NCBI GenBank assembly: GCA_902363825.1
Contig: CABJBK010000003.1
Location: forward strand, 124,001-188,000
DNA length: 64,000 nt
Direction: 5' to 3'
Source: Lachnospiraceae bacterium
GTDB lineage: Bacteria; Bacillota; Clostridia; Lachnospirales; Lachnospiraceae
Under the pieces are notes generated by a model. It had not been told where the DNA came from. It ran no database searches and worked only from the letters and a program-made list of their open reading frames with translations. Below are positions 50,573-59,995 of this stretch, in pieces. Each line of letters starts with the position of its first letter. The first letter of the stretch is position 1. A program made the position numbers and the translations under genes.

Positions 50573-52123
50573 TTGGGAGATTTTATTTACTTTACAGAGG
50601 AACAGAAGGAGCGAGCCAATGCGGTACATATTGCGGACATCCTTCGCCGGGAGCATGAGGAAGTGGAGCGTTCCGGGAATGAATGGCGTTGGAAACGGCA
50701 CAGGAGTGTGACTTTTCGGGGGAGCAGTTGGTACCGCCACAGCAGACAGGTCGGAAGTCATGCCATTGATTTCATGCAGGAGTTCTTCGGGATGTCCTAC
50801 CCGGAGGCGGTGAGCTATCTGCTGGACGGAGAACAGGGACAGCTTATTGAACGGGGAAAAAGGCAGGAGACAAAAAGAAAACCGATAAAAGCCGGGAAGG
50901 GACGGCAGGCTGTAGAAAAAGAACAGACAGAGGAAAGAAAAGAACAGAAAGAGCCAAAGGAACTGAAACTGCCGGAGAAAAATCCGACCATGAAGAGAGT
51001 CTATGCATATCTTCTGCAGAAACGTCATATTGACAGGGAAATCCTCTCGTACTTTGCAAAGGCAGGAACCATATATGAATCTGCGGAGCATCACAACATT
51101 GTGTTTGCCGGACTGGACAGCGAGGGGAAAATCCGGCATATCCATGTGAAGGGGAGCTGTTCTGACGGCAGGAGCTTCCGGCTGAATCAGGAAGGCTCGG
51201 AAGTTGCCTACGGATTTGGATACAGGGGAACCGGGAACAGACTGTATGTGTTTGAGGCACCCATTGACCTGTTATCATTTCTGTCCTTGTATCCAGAGAA
51301 CTGGCAGGGGAACAGTTATATCACCTTAAACGGTGTGGCAGAGCATGCCATGCTGCAGGCATTGAAAGACAATCCCAGACTGGATACGGTTGTGCTGTGC
51401 CTTGACCATGATCCGGCAGGCATAGAGGCGTGCGGCAGACTGGCAGAGATTCTGGTACGCAATGGATATGGTGCGGTAAAGAGGTTACAGTCAGCCTGCA
51501 AAGACTGGAATGAGGATTTAAAAGGCAGATATGGTGAGGAAACAATTCCGGCACAGGAGCATCCGAGAGTCATGGAATGCAGGGCATGGACAGAGGTGCT
51601 GAAAGAAGTGACGGAATCCATCAACATCAAGTATGCCAACAGAAGTTATATCTGCCGTTATTATCAGGATATTTATAATGAACTGAAAAAGGGCAGGAGC
51701 AGGGAACAGCTTATGGATGCCTTTGACGGACCGGGGATGCTTTTGACCGGAGTGCTTGTGCGGTGCATGGAAAAAGAGGGAATCGCACTTGGCAGGGAAA
51801 CTAGTGCAGACCAGATACTGGAAAATCTGTCAAAGCGTTATCAGCCGCATAAAGACAAGGGAAACTTCAACACCCGCATCCGGCAGATGCAGGCAGCCTT
51901 TGAAGAAACACTGGAGGTGTTCGATACAAAAGACTTAGAACAAAAAGAAGATCAGGAACTGCTTGCCAGAAAATGTATGAGCCTTGCGATGGAATGCATC
52001 CGGGCTCATATTTTTGTTGCCATCGACTGCGGGGAAGAGCAGATGAAGCCGGCAAAACAGACTGTGAAGGAACAGAAAATGGAACATCAGGAGGGAGGAA
52101 TGATGCTATGCAGCCAGTCGTGA
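50573..52123 (+). CDS. DUF3991/TOPRIM primase-like protein
   Basis: 516 aa from TTG 50573 (GAGGAGG upstream). The N-terminus matches a primase zinc-binding-like/DUF3991 pattern without the cysteines (WKRHRSVTFRGSSWYRHS, GSHAIDFMQEFFGMSYPEAV). A TOPRIM domain follows near 220-300 with Glu in YVFEAPIDLLSFLSL and VLCLDHDPAG (DxD). It would synthesise or process primers on the transferred strand. A charged K/E linker lies between. It overlaps the VirD4 gene by 16 bases. Confidence 0.82.
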   Translation: MGDFIYFTEEQKERANAVHIADILRREHEEVERSGNEWRWKRHRSVTFRGSSWYRHSRQVGSHAIDFMQEFFGMSYPEAVSYLLDGEQGQLIERGKRQETKRKPIKAGKGRQAVEKEQTEERKEQKEPKELKLPEKNPTMKRVYAYLLQKRHIDREILSYFAKAGTIYESAEHHNIVFAGLDSEGKIRHIHVKGSCSDGRSFRLNQEGSEVAYGFGYRGTGNRLYVFEAPIDLLSFLSLYPENWQGNSYITLNGVAEHAMLQALKDNPRLDTVVLCLDHDPAGIEACGRLAEILVRNGYGAVKRLQSACKDWNEDLKGRYGEETIPAQEHPRVMECRAWTEVLKEVTESINIKYANRSYICRYYQDIYNELKKGRSREQLMDAFDGPGMLLTGVLVRCMEKEGIALGRETSADQILENLSKRYQPHKDKGNFNTRIRQMQAAFEETLEVFDTKDLEQKEDQELLARKCMSLAMECIRAHIFVAIDCGEEQMKPAKQTVKEQKMEHQEGGMMLCSQS

Positions 52124-53898
52124 TGCTGGTGATCGCAGGGGTGGCAATGTTTTCCGTGATTGGAGGCGTGTCACTTCTGTCACACTATTATACATTAAAC
52201 GGAATCAAGAGCAGGACTGTCGGGGACGGTCAGCATGGAACGGCGAGATTTGCCACGAAAAAGGAAATCGCAGAAACCTATGTGCAGGTGCCCTATGAAC
52301 CGGAGCTGTGGCGCAGGGGTGAGAACCTGCCGGCTGCACAGGGACTGGTACTCGGCAGCATGGAGCGGGCAGGAAAACTATACGCACTGGTGGATACCGG
52401 GGATGTGCATTGCCTGATGATTGGCGCGGCAGGAGTCGGAAAGACCGCACATTTTCTGTATCCCAACATTGAATATGCCTGTGCCTGTGGAATGAGTTTC
52501 CTGACCACGGATACAAAGGGAGACTTATACCGCAACTATGCAGGCATTGCAAAAAAATACTATGGCTACCATACGGCAGTCATCGATCTCCGTAATCCGA
52601 CCAGAAGCGATGGTGACAATATGCTCCATCTGGTCAACAAATACATGGATGAGTATCTTGCAGACCATACGGACCTGAGTGCTAAGGCAAAAGCAGAAAA
52701 GTATGCAAAGATCACGGCAAAGACCATTATCTCCTCCGGTGGTACGGACAGTTCCAGCTATGGACAGAATGCATTTTTCTATGATGCGGCAGAAGGCGTG
52801 CTGACGGCTGCCATCCTGCTCATTGCGGAATTCTGCCCGGATGGAAAGAGGCATATCATCAGCGTGTTCAAACTGATACAGGATTTACTTGCACCATCCA
52901 AAGTGAAAGGGAAAAACCAGTTCCAGCTACTTCTGGCAAAACTCCCGGATACCCACAAGGCGAAATGGTTTGCAGGGGCAGCCTTAAATACGGCAGAGCA
53001 GTCCATGCAGTCGGTTCTCTCCACAGCGTTGTCCAGACTGAATGCTTTTCTGGATTCCGAGCTGGAGCAGATACTCTGTTTTGATACCGCCATCGATGCA
53101 GAGCTTTTCTGCAAAAAAAAGACGGCGGTGTTTCTGGTCATGCCGGAGGAGGACAATACCAAGTATTTTATTATTTCTCTGATTTTACAGCAGCTCTACC
53201 GGGAAATTCTCGTGGTGGCAGACGAGAACGGAGGGAAACTGAACAACCGTGTAGTTTTCTATTGGGATGAGGTCGGAACGATTCCGAAGATTGAAAGCGC
53301 AGAGATGATGTTCTCAGCGTCCCGATCCAGAAGGGTGAGTATCGTACCCATGATCCAGTCCTTTGCCCAGCTTAATAAGAATTATGGGAAAGAGGGTGCA
53401 GAAATCATTATCGATAACTGTCAGGATACCATCTTCGGTGGGTTCGCACCGAACTCGGAGTCAGCGGAAGTGCTCTCCAAGAGCCTGGGCAGCAAAACTG
53501 TCATGTCCGGTTCCATCAGCCGGGGAAAGAATGATCCGAGCCAGTCCCTTCAGATGATCCAAAGACCACTCATGACAGCGGATGAATTGAAGTCACTGCC
53601 AAAAGGAAACTTTATCGTATCAAAGACCGGGACTCACCCTATGCGGACAAAACTGAAACTGTTCTTAAAATGGGGCATCACATTTGAAGAACCTTATGAG
53701 AGCGAAGAAAAATCTGCAAGAAAGGTAGCATACGCAGACAAGCAGGAGATTGAAGAGGAGATCATACGGAGATATATGTGCTGCATGGAAGAACCAGACG
53801 AGACACCTGCAGAAACGGCAAGGACAGGAGGGATGCAGCAGACATCGCTGACGGACACCATGAAAAAGATGCGGCAGACCTTACGGACGGAAGATTAG
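52108..53898 (+). CDS. VirD4/TraG-type coupling protein
   Basis: 596 aa from ATG 52108 after GAGGGAGG. One N-terminal membrane helix (1-25) is seen, then the motor domain with Walker A GAAGVGKT (106-113) and Walker B (RVVFYWDEVGTIP), and the C-terminal arginine-type motif. It brings the relaxase-DNA complex to the VirB4/VirB6 channel. A short membrane part suggests a TcpA-like rather than VirD4-long form. Confidence 0.92.
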   Translation: MQPVVMLVIAGVAMFSVIGGVSLLSHYYTLNGIKSRTVGDGQHGTARFATKKEIAETYVQVPYEPELWRRGENLPAAQGLVLGSMERAGKLYALVDTGDVHCLMIGAAGVGKTAHFLYPNIEYACACGMSFLTTDTKGDLYRNYAGIAKKYYGYHTAVIDLRNPTRSDGDNMLHLVNKYMDEYLADHTDLSAKAKAEKYAKITAKTIISSGGTDSSSYGQNAFFYDAAEGVLTAAILLIAEFCPDGKRHIISVFKLIQDLLAPSKVKGKNQFQLLLAKLPDTHKAKWFAGAALNTAEQSMQSVLSTALSRLNAFLDSELEQILCFDTAIDAELFCKKKTAVFLVMPEEDNTKYFIISLILQQLYREILVVADENGGKLNNRVVFYWDEVGTIPKIESAEMMFSASRSRRVSIVPMIQSFAQLNKNYGKEGAEIIIDNCQDTIFGGFAPNSESAEVLSKSLGSKTVMSGSISRGKNDPSQSLQMIQRPLMTADELKSLPKGNFIVSKTGTHPMRTKLKLFLKWGITFEEPYESEEKSARKVAYADKQEIEEEIIRRYMCCMEEPDETPAETARTGGMQQTSLTDTMKKMRQTLRTED

Positions 53899-53906
53899 GA
53901 GGCAGG

Positions 53907-54161
53907 GTGACTAGGAAAGAAATTTATGAAACAGAGCTGCCACACAGGGCGGTGGCGGTCTATCTGTATCTGGAGACTCGTGCGGACAGGGAGAGGACAT
54001 GCTATCCGGCAATCGGTACCATTGCCAGAGAGCTGCACCTGTCTGTAAGTACGGTCAAGCGTGCAATCCGCGATCTGGAGTGTGCAGGATTTATACAGAA
54101 AAAGCAGAGATGGCGTGAAAATGGAGGAAAGAGCAGCCTGCTCTATGAAATCATAAAATAG
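53907..54161 (+). CDS. Helix-turn-helix protein (HTH_36 type)
   Basis: 84 aa from GTG 53907 (AGGAGG upstream). Sequence VAVYLYLETRAD then YPAIGTIARELHLSVSTVKRAI is a winged helix-turn-helix like those in replication initiators of Firmicute plasmids and elements. It is the last gene of the dense run, 9 bases after VirD4, so it may be a regulator or a truncated initiator. Confidence 0.72.
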   Translation: MTRKEIYETELPHRAVAVYLYLETRADRERTCYPAIGTIARELHLSVSTVKRAIRDLECAGFIQKKQRWRENGGKSSLLYEIIK

Positions 54162-54531
54162 GCACAAAGGGATTACTGCGCCGGTCAGGTGGACTATGGT
54201 ATGGTTCACCGTGGCCTGTGCAGGGAACTTTTCACTTTAAGGGGGAAGGACAGAGAAAAGAAAATACAGTTGGCGATATGAAACATCAATATTTTTTTGG
54301 AAAAAACTAAGAATTGAAGTATTACCAGATGGATTATGCGGGGACTCATAATTTTATTTTCTAATCGTATTTCGTGCGGAAAAATCGTATTTCGTGATTT
54401 ATATATTGTGCAAAACAGTAAAATAAAAAATAATGAATATGCAAGTTTAGAGTACTCATAGAAAAGAGGAAATAAGGTAACGAATGGTGGCATACTGAAG
54501 CTGATAGTGTTTATTTGAGGAGAGTGGTAAT
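54162..54531. other. 370-bp AT-rich intergenic region
   Basis: No credible gene. The sequence changes from the G-rich style of the element to AT-rich DNA near 54.24 kb. It contains a pair of LytTR-like boxes at 54365-54396 and a possible promoter downstream of them, and ends with GAGGAGAG before the next gene. Confidence 0.5.
54365..54396 (+). promoter_or_regulatory. LytTR-type direct repeats, site 1
   Basis: TCGTATTTCGTG occurs at 54365-54376 and again at 54385-54396, exactly 20 bp apart. The same spacing and core TxxTATTTCGTG / TxxTACTTCGTGC occurs downstream of both kinase genes. AgrA-type regulators bind two such boxes about two helical turns apart. Likely target: the small membrane gene at 54532. 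Confidence 0.6.
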
Positions 54532-54813
54532 ATGGTAGCAAAAAAAATGGAAAGAGTGCTTTTAATAATGTGGTTTGTTAGTTTAGTTTTTGTGTGCATT
54601 ATAGGTTATAGGGAAATAATCAATGCTGTACCATATGGTTTGGAAATGGCTTCAAAAATTGTAAGTGAAAACAATGGGATGGATGGAACCTTATATCAAA
54701 AAATCCTAACGGAAGCAATTCATTGTTATCAGATAGTAGGTGCATTATTGGTTATGTTAGGTGGTTTTGGAATAATTAAATCGGTATGCGCAATAAAAGA
54801 AAAACATAGATAA
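54532..54813 (+). CDS. Small two-helix membrane protein
   Basis: 93 aa. Two hydrophobic helices (LLIMWFVSLVFVCIIGY near 10-26; YQIVGALLVMLGGFGIIKSV near 64-84) with a polar loop. GAGGAGAG precedes the ATG. No family recognised. It stands between LytTR-like boxes and the regulator genes; a membrane effector, immunity or processing protein of that system is possible. A similar upstream sequence before the second cassette (59775 onwards) lacks this gene. Confidence 0.55.
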   Translation: MVAKKMERVLLIMWFVSLVFVCIIGYREIINAVPYGLEMASKIVSENNGMDGTLYQKILTEAIHCYQIVGALLVMLGGFGIIKSVCAIKEKHR

Positions 54814-54818
54814 TTGAG

Positions 54819-54849
54819 AAAATGTGCTGTCAATTTGATGGCACATTTT
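54819..54849 (+). terminator. Intrinsic terminator before cassette 1
   Basis: AAAATGTGC (54819-54827) pairs with GCACATTTT (54841-54849), with an extended inner stem. A nearly identical hairpin lies before cassette 2 (59847-59878). Confidence 0.8.
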
Positions 54850-54975
54850 CTGTGTGATAATACAATTGATATTGATGTTTTGGACACTTCAATGAAAGAT
54901 TTTAATTAAATTAAAACAGGTAGAAAATAAAAATTAGAAATGTTCGATATATAATTAAGAAAGAAGGTGAGTGTT

Positions 54976-55710
54976 ATGCTGGAAATTGTTGTCTGTGATG
55001 ACGATATGGCAGATCTTGAGTGTGCAGTGACTATGCTGCATAAGATTTTTACAAGTCAAAAGATTGCTTATCATATAGAGCAATTTGCGTCTGCAAATCA
55101 AATGCTTGAAAATATCAGCAACATTGATATCGGAATTTTAGATATTTCGATGGAAGAACTGAATGGTATTAAACTGGGGAGAACATTGAAAGAAAAATTT
55201 CCGGATGTGAAATTAGTGTATATTACGAGTTATGAAGAATATTGTATGCAGGTCATTAACGAAGTTCACGCATTTTCATTTCTATGTAAGCCATTGGAAT
55301 ATGATAAATTGGAAACGCAGATGTTGGAACTGCTGGATCAACTGCCGGATACCGGAGCAGAAAAGGATTTTTATAAAGTGACGGACAGCAATGGGAAAGA
55401 GTATCTGTCGATTAAATTGAAACTCAGGGACATTTTATATTTTGAATACATAAAAAGATCAAGAAAAGTACTGATAGCGTTGTCTGATATCACATATGAG
55501 TATGACTGCATTTTTGAAAAACTGGTTGAGGAACTGCAGCCCTATGATTTTGTTGTGAATTGCAGAGGAAATCTGGTTAATTTAAGGCATATTGAAAAAA
55601 TAAAGGGTTTTATTATTTATATGGATAATGGAAAAGAACTCCAGATTGCGCAAAAGAGAAGCAGCGATTTTAGAGAAGAAGTAAATAAATTTTTGCAGAA
55701 AAATTCATAG
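54976..55710 (+). CDS. AgrA-like LytTR response regulator, copy 1
   Basis: 244 aa from ATG 54976 (AGAAGG at eight bases; a GTG nine bases earlier is too close to it). A receiver domain with acidic pocket VCDDD (7-10) and phosphoacceptor Asp56 (GILDIS) is followed by a LytTR DNA-binding domain (about 130-240: DILYFEYIKRSRKVLIAL, VVNCRGNLVNLRHIEKI). AgrA-type regulators bind paired direct repeats such as those at 54365 and 57016. The kinase gene follows after 8 bases. Confidence 0.9.
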   Translation: MLEIVVCDDDMADLECAVTMLHKIFTSQKIAYHIEQFASANQMLENISNIDIGILDISMEELNGIKLGRTLKEKFPDVKLVYITSYEEYCMQVINEVHAFSFLCKPLEYDKLETQMLELLDQLPDTGAEKDFYKVTDSNGKEYLSIKLKLRDILYFEYIKRSRKVLIALSDITYEYDCIFEKLVEELQPYDFVVNCRGNLVNLRHIEKIKGFIIYMDNGKELQIAQKRSSDFREEVNKFLQKNS

Positions 55711-55718
55711 GAGAAACG

Positions 55719-57011
55719 ATGAATACGATTTTACTGATATTATGTAATGCTCTTTCCTGTTTTATCATAAGTACCATACTGTTCCAGTTTATGAATGGAA
55801 AGTATAAAAAGAGTAGTCAAAGTAGATATGTATATATTGTGATCGAGACTGTCACAGTGATTTTTACAACCTGTATCAATATGCTCAATCATTCCATATT
55901 AAATTTGGTGGTCTGGGGCGTGTTGACGGGGATAATAGCATATGCTCTGTATTATGAGGATATGGATAAACCGTTAAGACGTATCATTGAATGTGAGGCA
56001 TTGGTATTTTGCATGTCTGTTTGTGAATCATTAGGAGTGATTCTTTTACAATGTATTTTGCAGGCAGCAGATATAAAAAATGTGAATGAAACGATGCTTT
56101 ACTGCCTTGAGGTAACATTTTCAAAAGTAATACTTATTTTTTTGTATTATACATTCATAAACAGGTTTGTGAAAAAGAGCGATATTCCTTATGCAAAGAC
56201 AAGGTACATCATGTATGGAATTATACTCCTATACAATCTGATTAACATGGGTGTAATTGTAGAGAATTTTAAAAATGGAGAAGAAAATTATTTATGTGCA
56301 GTCAATATGGGGTGTATTGTTCTGGCAGATCTATACCTTTTATATTTTGTTAAAATGGCAGATGAAAAGAACTATTATGAAAAGCAGCTCATCGCTTTAG
56401 AGCAACAGGCAAAGGTACAATACGAATACTATTTGACGCAGACAAAAAAATATGATCAAACCGTCCACATATTACATGATGTAAATAAGCATATTAAAGC
56501 AATCGAAGGATTATATGGTGCAGAGCAGGGGAATACGGCAGGAGAATATGCAGCGGAAATCAGAGAACTGTTAAAGCCGCTCATTCCGGTTCAATACACA
56601 GAAAATCCGATCTTGAACATTCTTCTTACCGATAAAGAATCCGTTATGAGGGAAAAAGGTATTTCAGTAACCATAAAGGTGGATAATGTGAATCTGAATT
56701 TCCTTGCACCAATCGACATTACAACTATTTTTGGAAATTTATTAGATAATGCGATTGAGGCTGCAGAGAAGCTTGAAGGCGGGAAATATATTTCGATTAA
56801 GATTGGCTCATACCATAAAATGATAGCTGCCAGCATCGAAAATAACTGCGGGGAGGTAAAGTGGAAAAATGGTTTTCCGGTATCAGCGAAAGGAAAAGGC
56901 GATGGAATAGGACTGCTGAATGTTCAGAGCAGTGTAAAAAAATATGATGGAAATTTAATATTGAAAAGTGATGGAAATAAATTTATTGCTGAGTTATTCC
57001 TCAATTCATAA
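55719..57011 (+). CDS. AgrC-like GHKL sensor histidine kinase, copy 1
   Basis: 430 aa with about six N-terminal membrane helices (1-200), a coiled-coil linker (DEKNYYEKQLIALEQQAKVQ), His box (ILHDVNKHIKAIEGLYG), N box (GNLLDNAIEAAEKLEGG) and G box (GKGDGIGLLNVQSS). This is the AgrC/ComD plan, which senses secreted peptides. No agrB or agrD gene is visible near it, so the signal is unknown. In copy 2 the G box reads GKGGGIG. Confidence 0.88.
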   Translation: MNTILLILCNALSCFIISTILFQFMNGKYKKSSQSRYVYIVIETVTVIFTTCINMLNHSILNLVVWGVLTGIIAYALYYEDMDKPLRRIIECEALVFCMSVCESLGVILLQCILQAADIKNVNETMLYCLEVTFSKVILIFLYYTFINRFVKKSDIPYAKTRYIMYGIILLYNLINMGVIVENFKNGEENYLCAVNMGCIVLADLYLLYFVKMADEKNYYEKQLIALEQQAKVQYEYYLTQTKKYDQTVHILHDVNKHIKAIEGLYGAEQGNTAGEYAAEIRELLKPLIPVQYTENPILNILLTDKESVMREKGISVTIKVDNVNLNFLAPIDITTIFGNLLDNAIEAAEKLEGGKYISIKIGSYHKMIAASIENNCGEVKWKNGFPVSAKGKGDGIGLLNVQSSVKKYDGNLILKSDGNKFIAELFLNS

Positions 57012-57015
57012 AAAG

Positions 57016-57055
57016 TCTTACTTCGTGCAAAAAAATCGTACTTGGTGCAGAAAAG
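57016..57055 (+). promoter_or_regulatory. LytTR-type direct repeats, site 2
   Basis: Two 20-bp units follow each other: TCTTACTTCGTGC from 57016 and TCGTACTTGGTGC from 57036. They lie immediately after the kinase gene and about 90 bp before the DUF3879-like gene, so they should recruit the response regulator to that promoter. Confidence 0.7.
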
Positions 57056-57143
57056 GTAAAATATTAGAAGTGGGTTGTCGATAGAAAAAGAAAAATAAAG
57101 CGGATGACAGATATAAAAAATTTAATGATAGGAGGCTTCGATT

Positions 57144-57800
57144 ATGTCAAGAATTACGGACTACGGTTTTTTATTTCAAACGACATTTGGAACATCAAAA
57201 ACAAATTTAGTCAACAATATTCAGTTGTCCCAAATGAACAGCAGTTCTGTACAGAAACAATTAAAAGCAGCAGGGATCGACACAAACAGTAAAAAGTATA
57301 AAGCAGCACTGAGTGAGATGATGAAGAATGGAAACGGTGCAATGTTTACAAATGTTCAGGCAATTAAGAACCTGATGAGCCAGTATGACAAAAACGGAGA
57401 CTGGATTGATCCGAATACTGGATTAACAGGACTTGCGGTAACGGATGAGAACAGAAACAGTTATAAACATATCATTTCTATTCCAGAGAGCAGCCGGGAA
57501 GAAATGTTTGAACTGGCAAAGAAAGAATTCTTAAATGAAAATGGTACTTTAAATGGTGATACTACCAAAAGGGAGAGTGTATATAACAATTTATACAGAA
57601 AAATGGATAAGGATGACCGCTTATCAGCAGGCTGGACAATGGAACAATATGAACATCAATACAGACAGGCATTTGCAGAAGCTGCAAAAGCCGCAGATTC
57701 TACATGGAGAGCTGGTAAACCAATACCGGCTGGTGCATTGGATGGCATTACCAGAGAGTCTGTTGAGAGTGGCAAGAAATCAGTAGATATAAAAATATAG
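57144..57800 (+). CDS. DUF3879-like protein
   Basis: 218 aa. Starts MSRITDYGFLFQTTFGTS, then polar, Asn/Ser-rich, and a Lys/Ala-rich helical end. It lacks a signal peptide. DUF3879-type proteins of Lachnospiraceae have no known role. AGGAGG precedes the ATG, and LytTR-like boxes are just upstream, so it is probably a main target of the neighbouring regulator. Its first 58 codons are repeated at 62192. Confidence 0.65.
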   Translation: MSRITDYGFLFQTTFGTSKTNLVNNIQLSQMNSSSVQKQLKAAGIDTNSKKYKAALSEMMKNGNGAMFTNVQAIKNLMSQYDKNGDWIDPNTGLTGLAVTDENRNSYKHIISIPESSREEMFELAKKEFLNENGTLNGDTTKRESVYNNLYRKMDKDDRLSAGWTMEQYEHQYRQAFAEAAKAADSTWRAGKPIPAGALDGITRESVESGKKSVDIKI

Positions 57801-57848
57801 TATGTTTTTTATGTGGAATATATTTCATTTTTGAAGGAGGTTGCTAAT

Positions 57849-58200
57849 ATGAGAATATCAGAAAAAGCTAAAAAGACGGTTTCAAGAAAAACGTTTATGG
57901 CAGTTGTTGTAAGTATGATGGTTTGTTTGCTTTTTGTAACACCAGTATTTGCAGCTTCAAGTTTTTATAGTAAGACAACTACTAAGCTGAATGCTATTAA
58001 TGGAGGAAAATCAACAACCAGCAGGTTGGTGGAGTGACTTGGTTGACAATAATCCACCATCAGGATCAATTGATGGAAACTATGCAACATCTGTTACAGT
58101 ACATTGGGTAAGTGGTATTTCTTATGTAAATGCTAGTTGCACTACAATGACACAGATGACATTGGATTATTTAGTTCCTTTCGGAATAATAGTGGGCTAA
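57849..58200 (+). pseudogene. Secreted small protein, split by frameshift
   Basis: Frame 1 (57849-58037) has a strong signal peptide (MAVVVSMMVCLLFVTPVFA) and 24 residues of mature sequence, ending in TGA. Frame +1 (57991-58200) continues with PAGWWSDLVDNNPPSG, a Gly/Ser/Thr and aromatic-rich stretch (VTVHWVSGISYVNASCTTMT), looking like the mature half of the same peptide. The switch must occur between 57991 and 58034. AAGGAGG precedes the start. It may have been a bacteriocin-like or signal protein. Indel mutation, sequencing error or programmed shift cannot be told apart. Confidence 0.55.
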
Positions 58201-58272
58201 ATATTTAGAAAGATAAATAAATTACGGATGGTATTTTTATACCATCCGTGGATTCCAAGAGGTGACGATAAG

Positions 58273-59715
58273 ATGGGACACTATGTACATTATATAGGTG
58301 GCGGAATAGTAGATAGTAAAATATATGAGACAGGAAATGCAGCAAAAAGTTTTAAATCGCCGATGAAAGAATTAAATGAGCAAACGGTGTTAATAGAAAA
58401 TGCCAAAACAAATAAGAATGATAGTTATCATCAGCATACGAAATACGATGATCAGGTAGATCGCTATTACAGTACATATGATATAGGAACATTGTTGCAT
58501 AATAATGAAAGTTATTTAGAGGGAACAATCGATTCAAAATATGATGTAGATTACTATTCTTTTTCTTATCCGCAAAAAAGTTTTTACTCTAAAATGGGTA
58601 TATCTTCAGAGATAACGATTTCATTGGAAAGCAAGAATAGTCAGGCATATAATTTAGTATTGTACGATTTATATGGCAATCAGATTGGAATAGCGACAGA
58701 TGATGGACATGGTAATAAACAGCTTACGGTACCTAATTGGGACTGCGTTACATCAGATTATGTGATCAGAGTAGAAAATTCCAATATGACATCGGATTCC
58801 GGGGAAGGTTCCTATAGAATAAAAATTACGGAAACGAAAAACAGGGATACTTCAAGTAGTAATGTGCAGCACTCACAAGAAATAGCAAATGCAGATAATT
58901 CAGAAGAAAAAAATGCAATAAAGCAGAAATATGAAAAAACATATCAAAGCGAAATTGACAAATTACATCAGATGCAATTTGAAGCGTTGCCGGAAGATGA
59001 AAAATATTCGGGAACGGATAGTGTAGAAGAATTATTAAATAAGATGAAAAAGGGGGAGCAGTTAAGTGTGTCGGAAATGGCATATGTGAAAATATTTGCC
59101 AATTTATCTGATTATGAGAGAGCAGAGAAGTCGAATTATATAAAAAACGATTTTTATGCAGAAATAGAAAGAATAGCAAATGAAAAAGGAATTGAACTGC
59201 CAGATACATCATGGAAAATTGAAATAGATGTATCTGGAACTATTACGATTAACGGGGACATTACAGAAGAAAACAAAGAACAGATAAAAAATATGATATC
59301 GGAAAATTTTGCTGATGATATGTGGGAAAAATATATTCAGACAGCAGATATTTCTAACACACAATATAGATTAGTAAATGCTTACTATGAAGTGGAACAG
59401 TTCATTCAGAAAGCAACAAATGGACAGTATTCATTTGACGATATAAACGTAGATGACAATGGGAAGATTACCGGACTTCCAGAGAAAATGTGTAAAATAA
59501 TGAACTCCCAGGAAGCCAATGCGAAATATGAGGAAATACGAGATAATATCTATATGCTGACGGATTATAAAAATCAATATGGATTGGAGGATATTCTTGC
59601 ATTTAAGGCAGGGTATAATATTTCGGACTCTGAGGTAAGTACTGTGGGTACATCTGGCAATAATAGTGTTATGGATAATGCAGGATACTATAAAAATATG
59701 AAAACTATAATATAA
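58273..59715 (+). CDS. Large hypothetical protein with PPC-like domain
   Basis: 480 aa from ATG 58273 (GAGGTG at eight bases); an ATG at 58228 is the alternative. Residues around 90-200 (GTIDSKYDVDYYSFSYPQ, LVLYDLYGNQIGIATDDG, SDYVIRVENSNMTSD) resemble a PPC-type beta-sandwich of secreted enzymes. The rest is charged and helical. No signal peptide. Function unknown; third gene of the cassette-1 cargo. Confidence 0.6.
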   Translation: MGHYVHYIGGGIVDSKIYETGNAAKSFKSPMKELNEQTVLIENAKTNKNDSYHQHTKYDDQVDRYYSTYDIGTLLHNNESYLEGTIDSKYDVDYYSFSYPQKSFYSKMGISSEITISLESKNSQAYNLVLYDLYGNQIGIATDDGHGNKQLTVPNWDCVTSDYVIRVENSNMTSDSGEGSYRIKITETKNRDTSSSNVQHSQEIANADNSEEKNAIKQKYEKTYQSEIDKLHQMQFEALPEDEKYSGTDSVEELLNKMKKGEQLSVSEMAYVKIFANLSDYERAEKSNYIKNDFYAEIERIANEKGIELPDTSWKIEIDVSGTITINGDITEENKEQIKNMISENFADDMWEKYIQTADISNTQYRLVNAYYEVEQFIQKATNGQYSFDDINVDDNGKITGLPEKMCKIMNSQEANAKYEEIRDNIYMLTDYKNQYGLEDILAFKAGYNISDSEVSTVGTSGNNSVMDNAGYYKNMKTII

Positions 59716-59995
59716 TGATAGAACCTAATAGAAATGGCGGGTTTAAAAGACATGAATCAGTTGATTACATATCAGTATGAAGCTGATAGTATGGACAGAC
59801 AATGGTATTCTATACTGTAGCAATATAATTTGGGGGGAAAATATAGGAAATGTGCCGTCAAGATGATGGCACATTTTCTATATATATGATATTTATTTAG
59901 AGCCTATTTAGATAATATGCAGAGTACTTTATATTTATTTAATGGAAAAATAAAAATTACCGATATAGTAGGAAGATAGGAAGAAGGTGAGTAAT
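59716..59995. other. Intergenic region before cassette 2 with terminator
   Basis: 280 bp. A hairpin at 59847-59878 (GAAATGTGCC with GGCACATTTTC) is a terminator very like that at 54819. The segment near 59777 (TGAAGCTGATAGTAT) matches 54495 before the small membrane gene of cassette 1, but that gene itself is missing here, so the duplication once extended further upstream. No gene seen. Confidence 0.65.

Larger units (their letters stand above)
54925..57317 (+). repeat. Tandem duplication, copy 1
   Basis: Matches 59945-62365: response regulator, histidine kinase, LytTR boxes and first 58 codons of the following gene. The regulators differ at about 7 percent of residues, while the last third of the kinase and everything after it is nearly identical. 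Copy 2 has an extra 28 nt (a terminator) after the kinase. Confidence 0.9.

Noticed and set aside
57104..57292. Short reading frame overlapping the start of the DUF3879-like gene
   Set aside because: It is a shadow in another frame; the AGGAGG serves ATG 57144.
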